A stretch of DNA of 64,000 bases, from positions 169,699,107 through 169,763,106 of the forward strand of contig CP136061.1 in the NCBI GenBank assembly GCA_032622095.1, in the 5' to 3' direction. Each line of letters starts with the position of its first letter. Position 1 is the first letter of the stretch. This DNA is from Siphonodentalium dalli (taxonomy: Eukaryota > Mollusca > Scaphopoda > Gadilida > Siphonodentaliidae). The translations under genes were made by a program, and so were the position numbers. Below the pieces are notes generated by a model. That model saw only the letters and a program-made list of their open reading frames with translations, ran no database searches and was not told where the DNA came from. Positions 35,996 through 47,117 of this stretch are shown here, piece after piece.

Positions 35996-36282
35996 GTTGT
36001 GATACTGAACCTAACTGTAAATGTTATTTCTGCGAATGACCAATACAAGAATTGAAGAGAAATTCCAAAAAAACACTACATAGAATTTACCTGACTGGTG
36101 ACGTCACCCCTTAATGAGATGTATGACAGGAACATTATGATGTGTGACAGACAACCTAACAACGAGTGATATTTCTAAATCGTGAAAATACAGAGGAACT
36201 ATATTCTTTAAAAATAAATCTCAATTTATATACAACCTAAACTATTGTGTTTGAATAACTTTTCCTATAATTAAAGGGGGGT

Positions 36283-36510
36283 TCGGTTGTTCACTCGGTA
36301 GAGTGTCAGGTGTATTACACCATCACAGACCGTCCAGCGCTGACGAAGTTGGTTCGAACCCCGTGATAGCGAGGGTGACCTGAATCGTGTATATTGACAA
36401 GTTTGTCAGTTGCTTTCCGGGGGTCGGTGGTCTCTACACGCAGTGGAACGATTTCCCGGTGGAGTTAAGCCTATGCGTGGTCTTTCCTCCACCCTAGCGG
36501 CAAGAATGAC
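36283..36510 (+). mobile_element. tRNA-derived SINE, best-preserved copy (left arm)
   Basis: An A-box-like element (GTTGTTCACTCGGTAGAGTG) and a B-box (GGTTCGAACCCC at 36351) are spaced as in a tRNA promoter. They are followed by a conserved-looking core (GTCAGTTGCTTTCCGGGGGT, CGGTGGTCTCTACAC, ATTTCCCGGTGGAGTTAA) and a tail ending near AATGACGATAAACCC. Four related sequences in the same arm share this core. It is not a functional tRNA: no acceptor stem and a long loop. The family name is not known to me. The mirror copy is at about 60007-60236. Confidence 0.65.
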
Positions 36511-37544
36511 GATAAACCCTAACAAAACAAACACGTAGATGAATTCAAATGCCAAACAAAGTAATAGCAGACAGGCGTGGGAAAAAATCGGCTACCATAC
36601 AATGCGGATATATGTATCCCAAGTGGTGGTCTCCACTATAATAAATACCGATAACACTATCTGAAGCAAATATGTGTACGGACGGACAGACGAATGGCTG
36701 CATGTACCAAATATTCCAGAGATGCAATATAATCGAATATCAGACGCGAATACTCAACAACGACAACACTATTTGCTAAATATAACTTACCCATAACCAA
36801 TCACCCGCAAAATATAGATCACCAACAACCCTGTAATCGGAATGTATCCCATAGCAACTATATGTATATGTATAGCTAGCATGAATCGTGTTTGCAAGCA
36901 GTTAAAATTCAAAATAACCCCGTGAAGGGTCCGGGTCAAATACGTGACATATAAAAGGAAATAAGATTAGAAATCGTTACAGTTTATAAACGAGAGGTGA
37001 ACGCGGGGGAGCTTAGCAAAAGGATGCGTGTTTTGCAACGGGGCGTGACAAACCTGCTAAACTCCGAAAATGCTATTTTGTCAGTAATAAAAAATTGAAC
37101 CTGAGTCGTACGTGAACAGTCAGGGAAGTTTAAGATATGTACATGATGTTTATCCAACTGTGCCAATTCCCTCGAGTAACAATTGAAACCCTCTAATGAA
37201 CTGACAAATATAAGGTCAAGAAGGATAAACAACAAATTAAGTTGGTCCCCAATTAACCCTTATAGCCCAAACTATAGAAAATAGGTCGGAGACTTATACA
37301 GAGAGAGAAGACATTTCCGATGAGAATAAATATCTGCGGAATGTACACGAATCAAAGATAAGGACGTTATTATAGTCCCTGCATATATCCCAATCATTGA
37401 ACGCTCTTTATTATTGGACAACCAAATATTATAATAATTTACCAGACAAAAAAGTCCAGCCATGTAATTGTCCGCCTATTAATGAAATTCGAGGCAAGGC
37501 AAAGTATAATGTCATTAGTGGTAGTACTTGACTAAATATTAAAT

Positions 37545-37860
37545 GCAATATAGTTTCGACCTTCACAAAGAGACACGTATAGTACACAGTAATAAACCGT
37601 CCAGCAAAGGTGGAGATGCTTTGAACCTTGGTGTAGGGAGGGTGATCATAATAGTACATACCAGACCCTTTCAATGAGCTAGAGACTTCTAGACGTGGGG
37701 GGTTCTATTTCCCGTAAAATTAACCCCTTGCGTCGTCGTTCCACCCACCGAGAAACTAACAATGTTATTACAGTCCCTAAGCAGACCCAGAGTGATGGAA
37801 CGCTCTTTATTATTAGGGACTGGGCACTATAAACATTAATTAGCCCAGGCAAAAACATTT
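37545..37860 (+). mobile_element. Diverged SINE copy with AATAATAAAGAGCGTTC tail motif
   Basis: In order it contains ACCGTCCAGC, TTTGAACC (B-box position), GGAGGGTGATC, GTGGGGGGTTCTATTTCCCG, AATTAACCCC and TTCCACCC, each with a counterpart in the SINE at 36283. Its tail has GAACGCTCTTTATTATT, which also occurs at about 37399 and, inverted, at 38018, so a second truncated copy or tail duplication lies at 37330-37470. The mirror is at about 58657-58972. Confidence 0.5.
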
Positions 37861-39889
37861 GCCTATACAAGTTATATGTATATGTAATTGTTGATAATTC
37901 TTAAATTTCTATGCAATGTATTGCAGAATGTCTAGACTAATTGAATATGGTGGGAGTATTTAAATTATTCATGTCTTGAAACCTTTAGACAACTTTAAAT
38001 TCACCTGTATATAATAAAGAGCGTTCTAATCACGCCGAGTATTTGTGTATAAAGTGCAAAGCACAAGGAATATCACCACTAATAAGTCAATACAACAGTA
38101 TAAAATATGTTTATTTTGATTGGTGGAATAAACAATAATCAATATGTGTAAGGTAGATTAATTAAATGCTCTTCTTAAATGCTCTTCTGTTCAAATATAC
38201 AACAATTGGATCAAGTTAACCGTGGAATATCTGATTGTATAGGACCGAATCAATACAACTTTTGAAATTTCACCCACAGCAAGTGGTACCAACCAGAGCT
38301 TATACACATGGATCTCATAATTGAATTAATATATAGTCTGAATGAATAGTTCTTCAACAGGGGGTGGTCCAGCCTAATCCAATACAAGGTACACAGAGAT
38401 GGAGAACATGAAATATATAATTAAATATATTTCTACGCACACAGTTCATACATTTAGAATACTTATTCATAGAAGCTCGTAATATAATGCACTCCAATTC
38501 TGAAATTCCTTTTATATGCTCAACAATGGTATCATTTCCCCAAAATAGCCACAATCTAGCATTCTGAGAACCAAATCGAATCAGTACCTTCCCAATTCAT
38601 ACAACAGAGTAACAAAATGGAGATATGTATCTGTGTTTGTACAGCATATCTGCAGAATCAAATAACAGACAAGATGGTGAAAACAGCAGACTACAAATAT
38701 GAGTGACCCATAAGGTGTTATTCCTCAAATGTTAAACCAAAATTTGAAATCTATACAACTGAATTATGTGCACGCTTAATATGTTGTAAAATGTCTACAA
38801 CCCACAGATATCTTAACTAAGCTATCTGATCACACCTGCACATACCGATAGACTACTCAGATGATGAAAACCGATCCAATCAGATCCCGTTATAACGAGT
38901 ATAAAATATATGTGTATAAGAATATAAAATGTAAATCACATAATGGCATTTGACACAAACGAAAATAGAGAAGTTGTACTGATTTATTTACATGTAATTC
39001 CACTGGAATATGAAGGGCTGTTCGAGTGACCTCTGAAGTCTCGATTACAAACTATGTAATAAATTGAATGAATTAGTAAGTCAAACACAAGGTAATGCCT
39101 CGAAATTATAGTCCAAATCAGAAGTTGGTATTAATCAAAGAACAGTTCTTCTAATCTCAACCTGTATATTTAGTCAGACCTATAGGTACGTCTATAGTGT
39201 GCTTAAGAGTTTATGGAAAGGTCAGGTCTAGTTTAATTAATTCAATCTCTGAAAATAAGTTCCATTCTAATCAGACCTATATACCCCACGTGATGAGTAA
39301 AAAAACTGGTGAAATAAAATGCAAATCATATTAAACACTGAAATTTGACAAATAAATGATGAGGAGATACTTATCTGCGTTGGTAACGGATATGCGCGAA
39401 ATGATGCTCACTAATGTAAATTTAGTGACGCTAGCACTAGCGGTCCACTCTCAATAACAGATGAGGTACTAGATAACAATCAAAATATCTTGGTTATATG
39501 TTTATACCGGCACATAATTCACAAATTTCTGAGGACAAAAGGGCTGTAACTCCAATACAAATTGATGCACGAACCCGTGATGTGTGTATCTATGGGCGGT
39601 CATTCGGTCGGAAATTACATGAAATAAAAGTTAATGGTGGTTTGTGAATACAACTACAATCTATTTCAAACCAATAGTCTCCATTTTCAAACCAATAGTC
39701 GTTCTTTGATTCAATAAGAGACAATTCCGTGTTAACATATATAGATTCATAATCAATGTTGACCGATGCAAAATTAATGTTCAATTTTAATTTAATAGCA
39801 TTCATTGTTCAACTAATATCTAATAACAAACAATTAATACAGCTTCGCTCATATTCAATAAACGTATATTCCGTTTCAAGAGCCATATT

Positions 39890-40520
39890 TTCTTAATCAA
39901 TAGACATATTTCAAACCAATAGACGATTTCCCACGATCAGTGATTATCGTTATCAAACTAATCGACCTTATTGTAAAACTAGTAACTTATTGTATAACTA
40001 ATAACTAAAACCATAATTAACTTATTGTAAAACTAATAACTTATGGTAAAATTAATAGACCTTATTGTAAAACTAATAACTTATTGTAAAATTAATAGAC
40101 CTTTTTGTAAAATTAGTAGCTTATTGTATAACTAATAACTAAAACCATAATTAACTTATTGTAAAACTAATATCCTATTGTAAAATTAATTGACCTTATA
40201 GTAAAACTAATAACTTATTGCAAAATTAATAGACCTTATTGTAAAATTAATTGACCTTAATGAAAAACTAGTAACTTGTTGTATAACTAATAACTAAAAC
40301 CATAATTAACTTATTGTAAAATGAATAGACCTTATTGTAAAACTAATATCTAAAACCATAATTAACTTATTGTAAAACTAATAAATTATTGTACAATTAA
40401 TAGACCTTATTGTAAAACTAATAACTTATTGTAAAATCAATAGACATATTTCAAACCAATAGACTATTTCCCACGATCAATGATTATCGTTATCAAACTA
40501 ATAGACCTTATTGTCATTCT
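39890..40520 (+). repeat. AT-rich array in the left arm
   Basis: Irregular tandem repeats of AACTTATTGTAAAACTAATA with variants ATTAATAGACC and ACTAAAACCATAATTAACTT; about 20-25 bp between ATTGTAAAA words. It is bounded on both sides by a larger duplicated piece, TAGAC(A/G)TATTTC...CCACGATCA(G/A)TGATTATCGTTATC (about 39903 and 40442). Strong strand asymmetry: A/C-rich here, T/G-rich in the mirror. Confidence 0.85.
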
Positions 40521-43500
40521 TATATTTAATAGATATAAATTATCACAAGACGTTCTATTTCGATCAATGCAATAGGTTTCGTTTTAAAATCAATATCTAA
40601 TAGCGGAATCAACTATTTCCTAAATACCTTCATTACCCAATTCTCCGACACCCCTGCAAATATGTTAAAAATCTACAGAAACCGGTTTAATTAGTATATA
40701 TTCAATGATTTGCAATCTAGCACACATAAGTCGAGGTCCCAGATAAGATGTTAAATTGGTATTAATAGTCTATCGTGTTTGGGTAAATTCAATAAAATCA
40801 ATCTACAACAATTAATATTGATCAATAGCATAAAAGCTTTATGTTAAACAAGTTATAGAGGTCGAGTTTAATACAGTACACATACAGAAAATCATCTTTC
40901 CAATGTATACAACCTGATTAAAGTAATGAATATACATGCGATCGAAGTTCCATTGACAAACGTGAAAAAATCCATTCAAGCGAAATGAAAGTACTATTAC
41001 TGCATTGACTGTGTGAGTTTACCGACTTCATTTAATGTTGACCAATATTTTGTTTATATAGTTAATATTCCGATCCCATCGGTGTAGTAACGCTGATATA
41101 ACTTTCACTGAGTTGAAAATTCATTTAGCCTTTCGTATTGGCATGACTCAACTATAATCAGCAAATCGATTCGCGTGTATTGAATACAACCGATCGATGT
41201 TATCATAATGAATAGGGTAAATATCAAATGAACAATTAAGTTATTACCACTCGCACACGAACTCTATGACACCATCAAAATAGACATATCCGTTCATTTC
41301 CATGATACAGCGAAGCAATAAACGTATGCTTACGAATACGAGATCAGGGATAAACAATTGTGTTATCGAAAATAAGATGAAGGTCAACATGGTATACGGA
41401 AAAGCAAATGGTGAGGGCTCGTAGTAAGTATGAAATATTTGAAAGCAGGTGGATGGTCTTAAAAATTGGTTAAATATCAGTAGAAAAATATAGATGATTG
41501 AGTTTGCGAGCAATCCGGACTATCATGAGATATACATTCTGGAATTTAATACACGAATTAAATCTCAAGGGGAATAACTGTGAAGTTAAGTACACCATTG
41601 TTACTTGAGATGTGATAAACAACCAAGCGGTATGTCTCGTGGAACAGAATGTAAGAAGTTCAAGTTTTGTGTCCAACGTGTAGCACACGGAAGAGGAATT
41701 ATCTAAGCTTCTAATAAGCTAATGGTCGATTAGCGCTGTGCAGTCAACGGGGAAAATGGGATTTGTCTGCGTGGAAATGTCATATTTTGATTCAAATCAA
41801 TTAAGTCTACCCGTGGTCAAAGTTTGAGCAGCTTGTTATCACCGATCCAATATTGTTTACACGTTGTGCTATAAGGTGAACATATGACTATCAACGTTTG
41901 CGTTTGTCGCCGCAAAACAATGTGAATATTCTCCATAGCAATACCATAATTAACACAATTATACGTGCATGTGAATAATCCTAGCTATTTATGTGTGGTC
42001 ACTGTGTAACTTGACCATAATTGCATAATGATGCTGTTTGACACTATCACCACTCCCCAATTGACCTAGATTATGATCGTAGTATACATGCAGTTATAAT
42101 ATAGTGTCCAGTCCTTGTCCTCACTTATTCTATATTTAAGCAGTATTTTCCCGAGTTAAAAAATTTGAAATAATTTTAAATGAGTTAAATCCGATTTATA
42201 ATAATATTAATTGAATTTGGTACAGGTTGATATAGTTAAATGTCGGAAATATTAAAAAATAATATCAAGCAGAAAGGTCATATGTTCAATGTGGGTAAAC
42301 CATAGTCCATGGTACCTTGCAGCTATTTTGGGGTATTATTTACCGTGGATTTATATCGTTTAAATCTCTCATCTTAACATATCACAAATAGAGACTTTCT
42401 CACGTGTATTACGAAAGGTGTTAATATGTCCCCCGGTAAATATCCAGAAAGCACGCACGGCATCGATATTTATTCCATATCTAATTTACTCGAACCGAAA
42501 AAGATCATGTGATATATATAAAGCTGTAAGAATCTGTCAAAGAGCTGTTGAACTGAACCGTAAACAGTCCGTGACAATTTACCTGGATATTCTATCCCGG
42601 TCCTTGATAGTATAGACCCATATTTGAACTTTCGACTGGAATCTGTAAAATTCCTAAACTCAAATACATATTCCACTATTATGATATCCGATAAGCATTT
42701 AATACATTTCGATATGCAAGTTTCGTCATGGTTCACATCGAACGTAGCCAACAACGATTCTTTTTATTACTATTACATCATCTTTACGACGTTATTCGAT
42801 TCATCGTGGAAGGGTGTTGGTGTGAGAGCTGCGTGTTCAGGTATTGTCTTTAGTTTTCTTTTTATCTCCTCGGTTGTAGCTGTACTCTTATTATCAACTC
42901 ATTATATGTTTCTTTCCTTTTGTTGTCTCCTTAATTTTCTAAGGTGATGGTTTTTGTGTTCAATGTTTCGTATTATATGTATAACTCTTCAATATTGGAG
43001 GAAATAAAGATATATCTAGTTTGCACTGTTGTCCACTGGATCCAGTCCATACTTCCGGGGACCTGCGTAGTTATTCAGACGTTCTATTATCTAGAACGAC
43101 TATAACCAATACGAATGCGTCAAACTACGTAATTTCAATATCATTATACGATAGATACAACAGTTATCACCCGGAAGATATACTTGTTTTTTTGGAAAGT
43201 CCATGCGTGAATTGAAACGACCATGCACTAAACTGCCTACTTAGTAATTGGTACAAGTTGTTCAAATGTCTTAAGAATTGTCGATTCATCAAAACAAACG
43301 GAATGAGATGTTTGTCTTAACTTGAGTTCACATTGTCATTGTATAAAACACTGGTTTAGAAGATTCTTTAGATACTTCAAACTCGTATAACAAGCGCAAT
43401 AACCCGGATGATATAGTCTGGTTCCCCAGGTTGCATTACTGACTAGGTTCCGCGTATCTTGGTGAAGTTTAATTGTGCCATAATTCAACATACCGTTATC

Positions 43501-44099
43501 TTACAAGAGTATAGTTAACAAGACATCCGAGAATGAGATTGATTTATCCACCCAAAATCACATACAAAACCACATGATGTTCAGATTATCTCATAATTCG
43601 ACGTGGATCTTGAGCGTTAAATTGTTGGTAAATGGAGCAGGTGGTGAGACAATACAGTTTCATAATATGATAAACGCGAAGTCAACCAACTTAGCGTTGT
43701 ACGTCGAATGTTCGCGCTATTATATCCGGCAATACAATTATAATAGACATCCAAGTTTGCACAAAGCACGCAGCAGTTCCGTATAAACACGACATCAATC
43801 AATTGATCAACCGTTTGTGGCACTTGTGATTGCTGTTCCTGCTTCATGTTCTAGTCCATCAGAACGTTCCTCCAGAAATTACATAGAGGCTGGTCGTAAC
43901 GGGGTCTCAAATCGAGATTCGCACAAGAATTAAGAGGCGCACAATAGTTTGCTTTTCAACCTACCACATATACATGGCTATTGAATGGACATTTGTCTCG
44001 TCTAACTACTAAACTACAATATGATTGTTTGCGTTATAGATGTGTATTGCCTTTCTAACCGCTAAACCATAAAACTAAGTGTTAGTGTCATGTGTAAGA

Positions 44100-44310
44100 T
44101 GCGTATATATATATATAGGTTGTTAATCTCACGGGGTAAGGAACGTGGGAACATCTATGATCAGAAAGAAAATTGAAGTCGCGTGGAAACAACCGCTCCT
44201 CGGAAAGTAACTGAAAACTTGTCTGGATACACAAGTTTTCTGTCTCATTGCACGCATCGCAAAACTGCACCTATTTGGAATCGAACGTCAGCGCTGAACG
44301 GCGCGATAGT
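44100..44310 (-). mobile_element. Diverged SINE copy (left arm)
   Basis: Read on the minus strand it gives CAGCGCTGACGTTCGATTCC (B-box-like), then GACAAGTTTTCAGTTACTTTCC, GAGCGGTTGTTTCCACG and CCCCGTGAGATTAAC. This parallels the core of the SINE at 36283 in the same order. The mirror is at about 52194-52404 on the plus strand. Confidence 0.5.
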
Positions 44311-45007
44311 ATAAAACAATAGATACCACACACGTAAAATCGCGGGAATAATACACATATTAGTGTATAGGCGATCGGGGGAAATTTGAGGAACGATAAA
44401 GTGCGCGAAACGATAAAAATTACCTCCATACAATTGAATTGAAGGACCTGTGAGTGAATGTGACGATCGATATAAAATTACCAGTCAGTAAAATGCCTTG
44501 CTTATGCACCCCGAAAAGTAGAGCAAACGAAGACTCAACACCTTTGGACGTGGTAATTGATATAATCGTGATTTGTTGTCAAAAAGCTGGTATACATTTT
44601 TCTCATAAAGTCATATATATGTTTATATTCGATTTTGTTAACATATCACGATCAAATCAATCGCAGTGAGTGATAGTATGTGGTTTCTGCATGTATACGC
44701 ACAAAGGTTATATGGTTATGAATCGAATCTACATTGAGGCCTAGATCTCTCAGAGATGTTAGCTCGATCGGTTAATGGTTCGCTTTGACCAACACACCTA
44801 TGTACCGAGAGACATAATTTTATAAACTAAAACGCACCCCACTTATCGGTATGTCCGGGTTAGCAATAAGCAAGATTGTGATCTTCAGTTGTTCGTATGT
44901 CCAACACGTTAAATGCTTAATATGGTGAAGATGTCGCGGATAAAATAAAATATAGTATGTACCTGATCAATTTCGCACCATCAAACTAATTATACTATGG
45001 AGGTAGT

Positions 45008-45012
45008 TAAAT
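45008..45012. other. Empty site for the nested transposon in the left arm
   Basis: Here the sequence reads GGTAGT-TAAAT-GAGTTCTCCCGG without interruption, the exact reverse complement of the joined flanks of 47118-51491. It shows that the insertion happened in one arm after palindrome formation, or was excised precisely from the other. Confidence 0.9.
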
Positions 45013-45164
45013 GAGTTCTCCCGGAAGTGATAAACTTATACAATCCAGTGTTTCTGGTAGTTTGTCTTATTTAGGTTGTATTGATTTCAGTCGTCATATA
45101 GGCTACATTGCGAACGTATCGGGTTTTGGTCAGTATAACTGATGTATGGTTAATTCCATGGAAT

Positions 45165-45292
45165 ACGTGACGTGGAAACCAACCCAACCCCGAACAGAAT
45201 CTGACATATACATAAGCAAAACGTTCCATTGTGCCCATAGCAAATATGTGGCTCATATACTATGATCATTACCAACTGAGCTACCAAGTATC
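45165..45292 (-). mobile_element. Probable SINE remnant with A-box (left arm)
   Basis: On the minus strand it begins TTGGTAGCTCAGTTGGTAAT, a good tRNA A-box, and ends with a core-like TGGTTTCCACGTCACG...CCATGGAATTAACC resembling the other SINE cores. The B-box is not recognisable. The mirror is at 46833-46960. Confidence 0.4.
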
Positions 45293-45524
45293 CAACTATA
45301 AGACGGTATACAAGGTTACAACTAGTATACAGTGATACCGAATCCCGTGAGTGTAGCGAAGAGATTCCTATGCCTGGGATAATCTTAACCATTTTGTGAA
45401 TTGGTGTGTGTATACATATGTCTGGATGAACGGACGAGCAGATTGGCAAAGACATCTGGATTTATTCGAAACTTTTATTGATTGATGCATTAAATTGATA
45501 GGTATGGTTGCACCATACACAACG

Positions 45525-45526
<2 letters not shown>

Positions 45527-45622
<96 letters not shown>
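45527..45622 (+). repeat. GA microsatellite (left arm)
   Basis: An almost pure (GA)n tract of about 95 bp, followed by GATAGAGATAGAGAGTCTG. The matching CT tract in the right arm is about 44 bp shorter. The Arg-Glu repeat frame across it is an artefact. Confidence 0.95.
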
Positions 45623-46049
45623 GTCTGTTTCAAATGTGTGCGATCTGTATCGACTAATATTCTCGCTGTATAGCTTCTTTAATGTCTTGTAAACACTATC
45701 AAGGACTGATTCAAACTATTGAGGATTATAAGTCACTATCGTGAAGATCAGCAGTATGCTTCAACTAACTCATGCATATACTAGATTTTCTTACAAAGAA
45801 ATACCTGTCAAGCAGGAATCGTAGAATATGCTATAGAGACTAGTTCCTTATCCAGTGACCTATAATATGTATGTATGTGGTTCGGACGGAAACGTGTCTG
45901 AATGATGTCCCAAATAACAAAGGTTTAACCCCAACCTGTGTAAAGCAAACAACGTTTTGATATCATACACGTTCAGTAATGGCTCACTCTCGATGGAAAG
46001 GGATCACTGTAAGACAGTGGTCGTATATTCTAACCAGAGTGATGAGTCA

Positions 46050-46110
46050 ACAATTGGATATTTTCCAACCGCCCCCCGGAGGGGGGGGGGGGTGGCGGTT
46101 GGAAAATATC
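46050..46110. repeat. Palindrome centre, no real spacer
   Basis: Left side TTGGATATTTTCCAACCGCC, then CCCCGGA and a run of ~13 G, then TGGCGGTTGGAAAATATCCA. The dyad axis is near 46084. The only asymmetries are a few bases in the C/G run and CAATT against CAATACT just outside. A spacer of about ten bases or fewer makes this a near-perfect 21-kb dyad able to extrude a cruciform. Confidence 0.9.
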
Positions 46111-46544
46111 CAGTATTGTTGACTCATCACTCTGGTTAGAATATACGACCACTGTCTTACAGTGATCCCTTTCCATCGAGAGTGAGCCATTACTGAACGT
46201 GTATGATATCAAAACGTTGTTTGCTTTACACAGGTTGGGGTTAAACCTTTGTTATTTGGGACATCATTCAGACACGTTTCCGTCCGAACCACATACATAC
46301 ATATTATAGGTCACTGGATAAGGAACTAGTCTCTATAGCATATTCTACGATTCCTGCTTGACAGGTATTTCTTTGTAAGAAAATCTAGTATATGCATGAG
46401 TTAGTTGAAGCATACTGCTGATCTTCACGATAGTGACTTATAATCCTCAATAGTTTGAATCAGTCCTTGATAGTGTTTACAAGACATTAAAGAAGCTATA
46501 CAGCGAGAATATTAGTCGATACAGATCGCACACATTTGAAACAG

Positions 46545-46546
46545 AC

Positions 46547-46598
<52 letters not shown>
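46545..46598 (-). repeat. CT microsatellite (right-arm mirror)
   Basis: CTCTCTATCTCTATC followed by pure (CT)n to 46598. It is the mirror of 45527-45622 but about 44 bp shorter, consistent with slippage after arm duplication. Confidence 0.95.
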
Positions 46599-46600
<2 letters not shown>

Positions 46601-46832
46601 CGTTGTGTATGGTGCAACCATACCTATCAATTTAATGCATCAATCAATAAAAGTTTCGAATAAATCCAGATGTCTTTGCCAATCTGCTCGTCCGTTCATC
46701 CAGACATATGTATACACACACCAATTCACAAAATGGTTAAGATTATCCCAGGCATAGGAATCTCTTCGCTACACTCACGGGATTCGGTATCACTGTATAC
46801 TAGTTGTAACCTTGTATACCGTCTTATAGTTG

Positions 46833-46975
46833 GATACTTGGTAGCTCAGTTGGTAATGATCATAGTATATGAGCCACATATTTGCTATGGGCACAATGGA
46901 ACGTTTTGCTTATGTATATGTCAGATTCTGTTCGGGGTTGGGTTGGTTTCCACGTCACGTATTCCATGGAATTAA
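46833..46975 (+). mobile_element. Probable SINE remnant with A-box (right-arm mirror)
   Basis: Plus-strand mirror: TTGGTAGCTCAGTTGGTAAT at about 46837, core GGTTTCCACGTCACGTATTC and GGAATTAACC at 46967. Immediately inside the 4.4-kb insertion. It is not an intact tRNA gene. Confidence 0.4.
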
Positions 46976-47112
46976 CCATACATCAGTTATACTGACCAAA
47001 ACCCGATACGTTCGCAATGTAGCCTATATGACGACTGAAATCAATACAACCTAAATAAGACAAACTACCAGAAACACTGGATTGTATAAGTTTATCACTT
47101 CCGGGAGAACTC

Positions 47113-47117
47113 ATTTA
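47113..47117. other. Target-site duplication of the nested transposon, left (ATTTA)
   Basis: ATTTA directly precedes CAGGGCC; its partner is at 51492-51496, and a single copy sits at the mirror site 45008-45012. Confidence 0.9.

Larger units (their letters stand above)
35437..46078 (+). repeat. Left arm of the giant palindrome
   Basis: About 10.6 kb whose reverse complement is found at 46090-61080 once the 4,379-bp insertion footprint is removed. Mirror-position sums are constant at 96517 over the outer part, 96504 inside the AT array and 92125 inside the insertion point, so indels between arms are few. Sampling the mirrored segments I found only scattered substitutions. The words TACATGTA/ACATGTAC, frequent in the flanks, look rare here. 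Confidence 0.95.

Noticed and set aside
36283-36375. Functional tRNA gene
   Set aside because: A- and B-box-like motifs are present but there is no pairing acceptor stem, and the sequence continues into a SINE core shared with three other copies.
42470-43847. Overlapping 65-107 codon frames in the arm (mirrored at about 52657-54034)
   Set aside because: They lie on both strands and overlap each other, several start at non-ATG codons, none shows a known domain, and identity between arms reflects recent duplication, not selection. One (42624-42947) has a hydrophobic stretch but nothing more.
45495-45692. Arg-Glu repeat frame
   Set aside because: Translation of the GA microsatellite.
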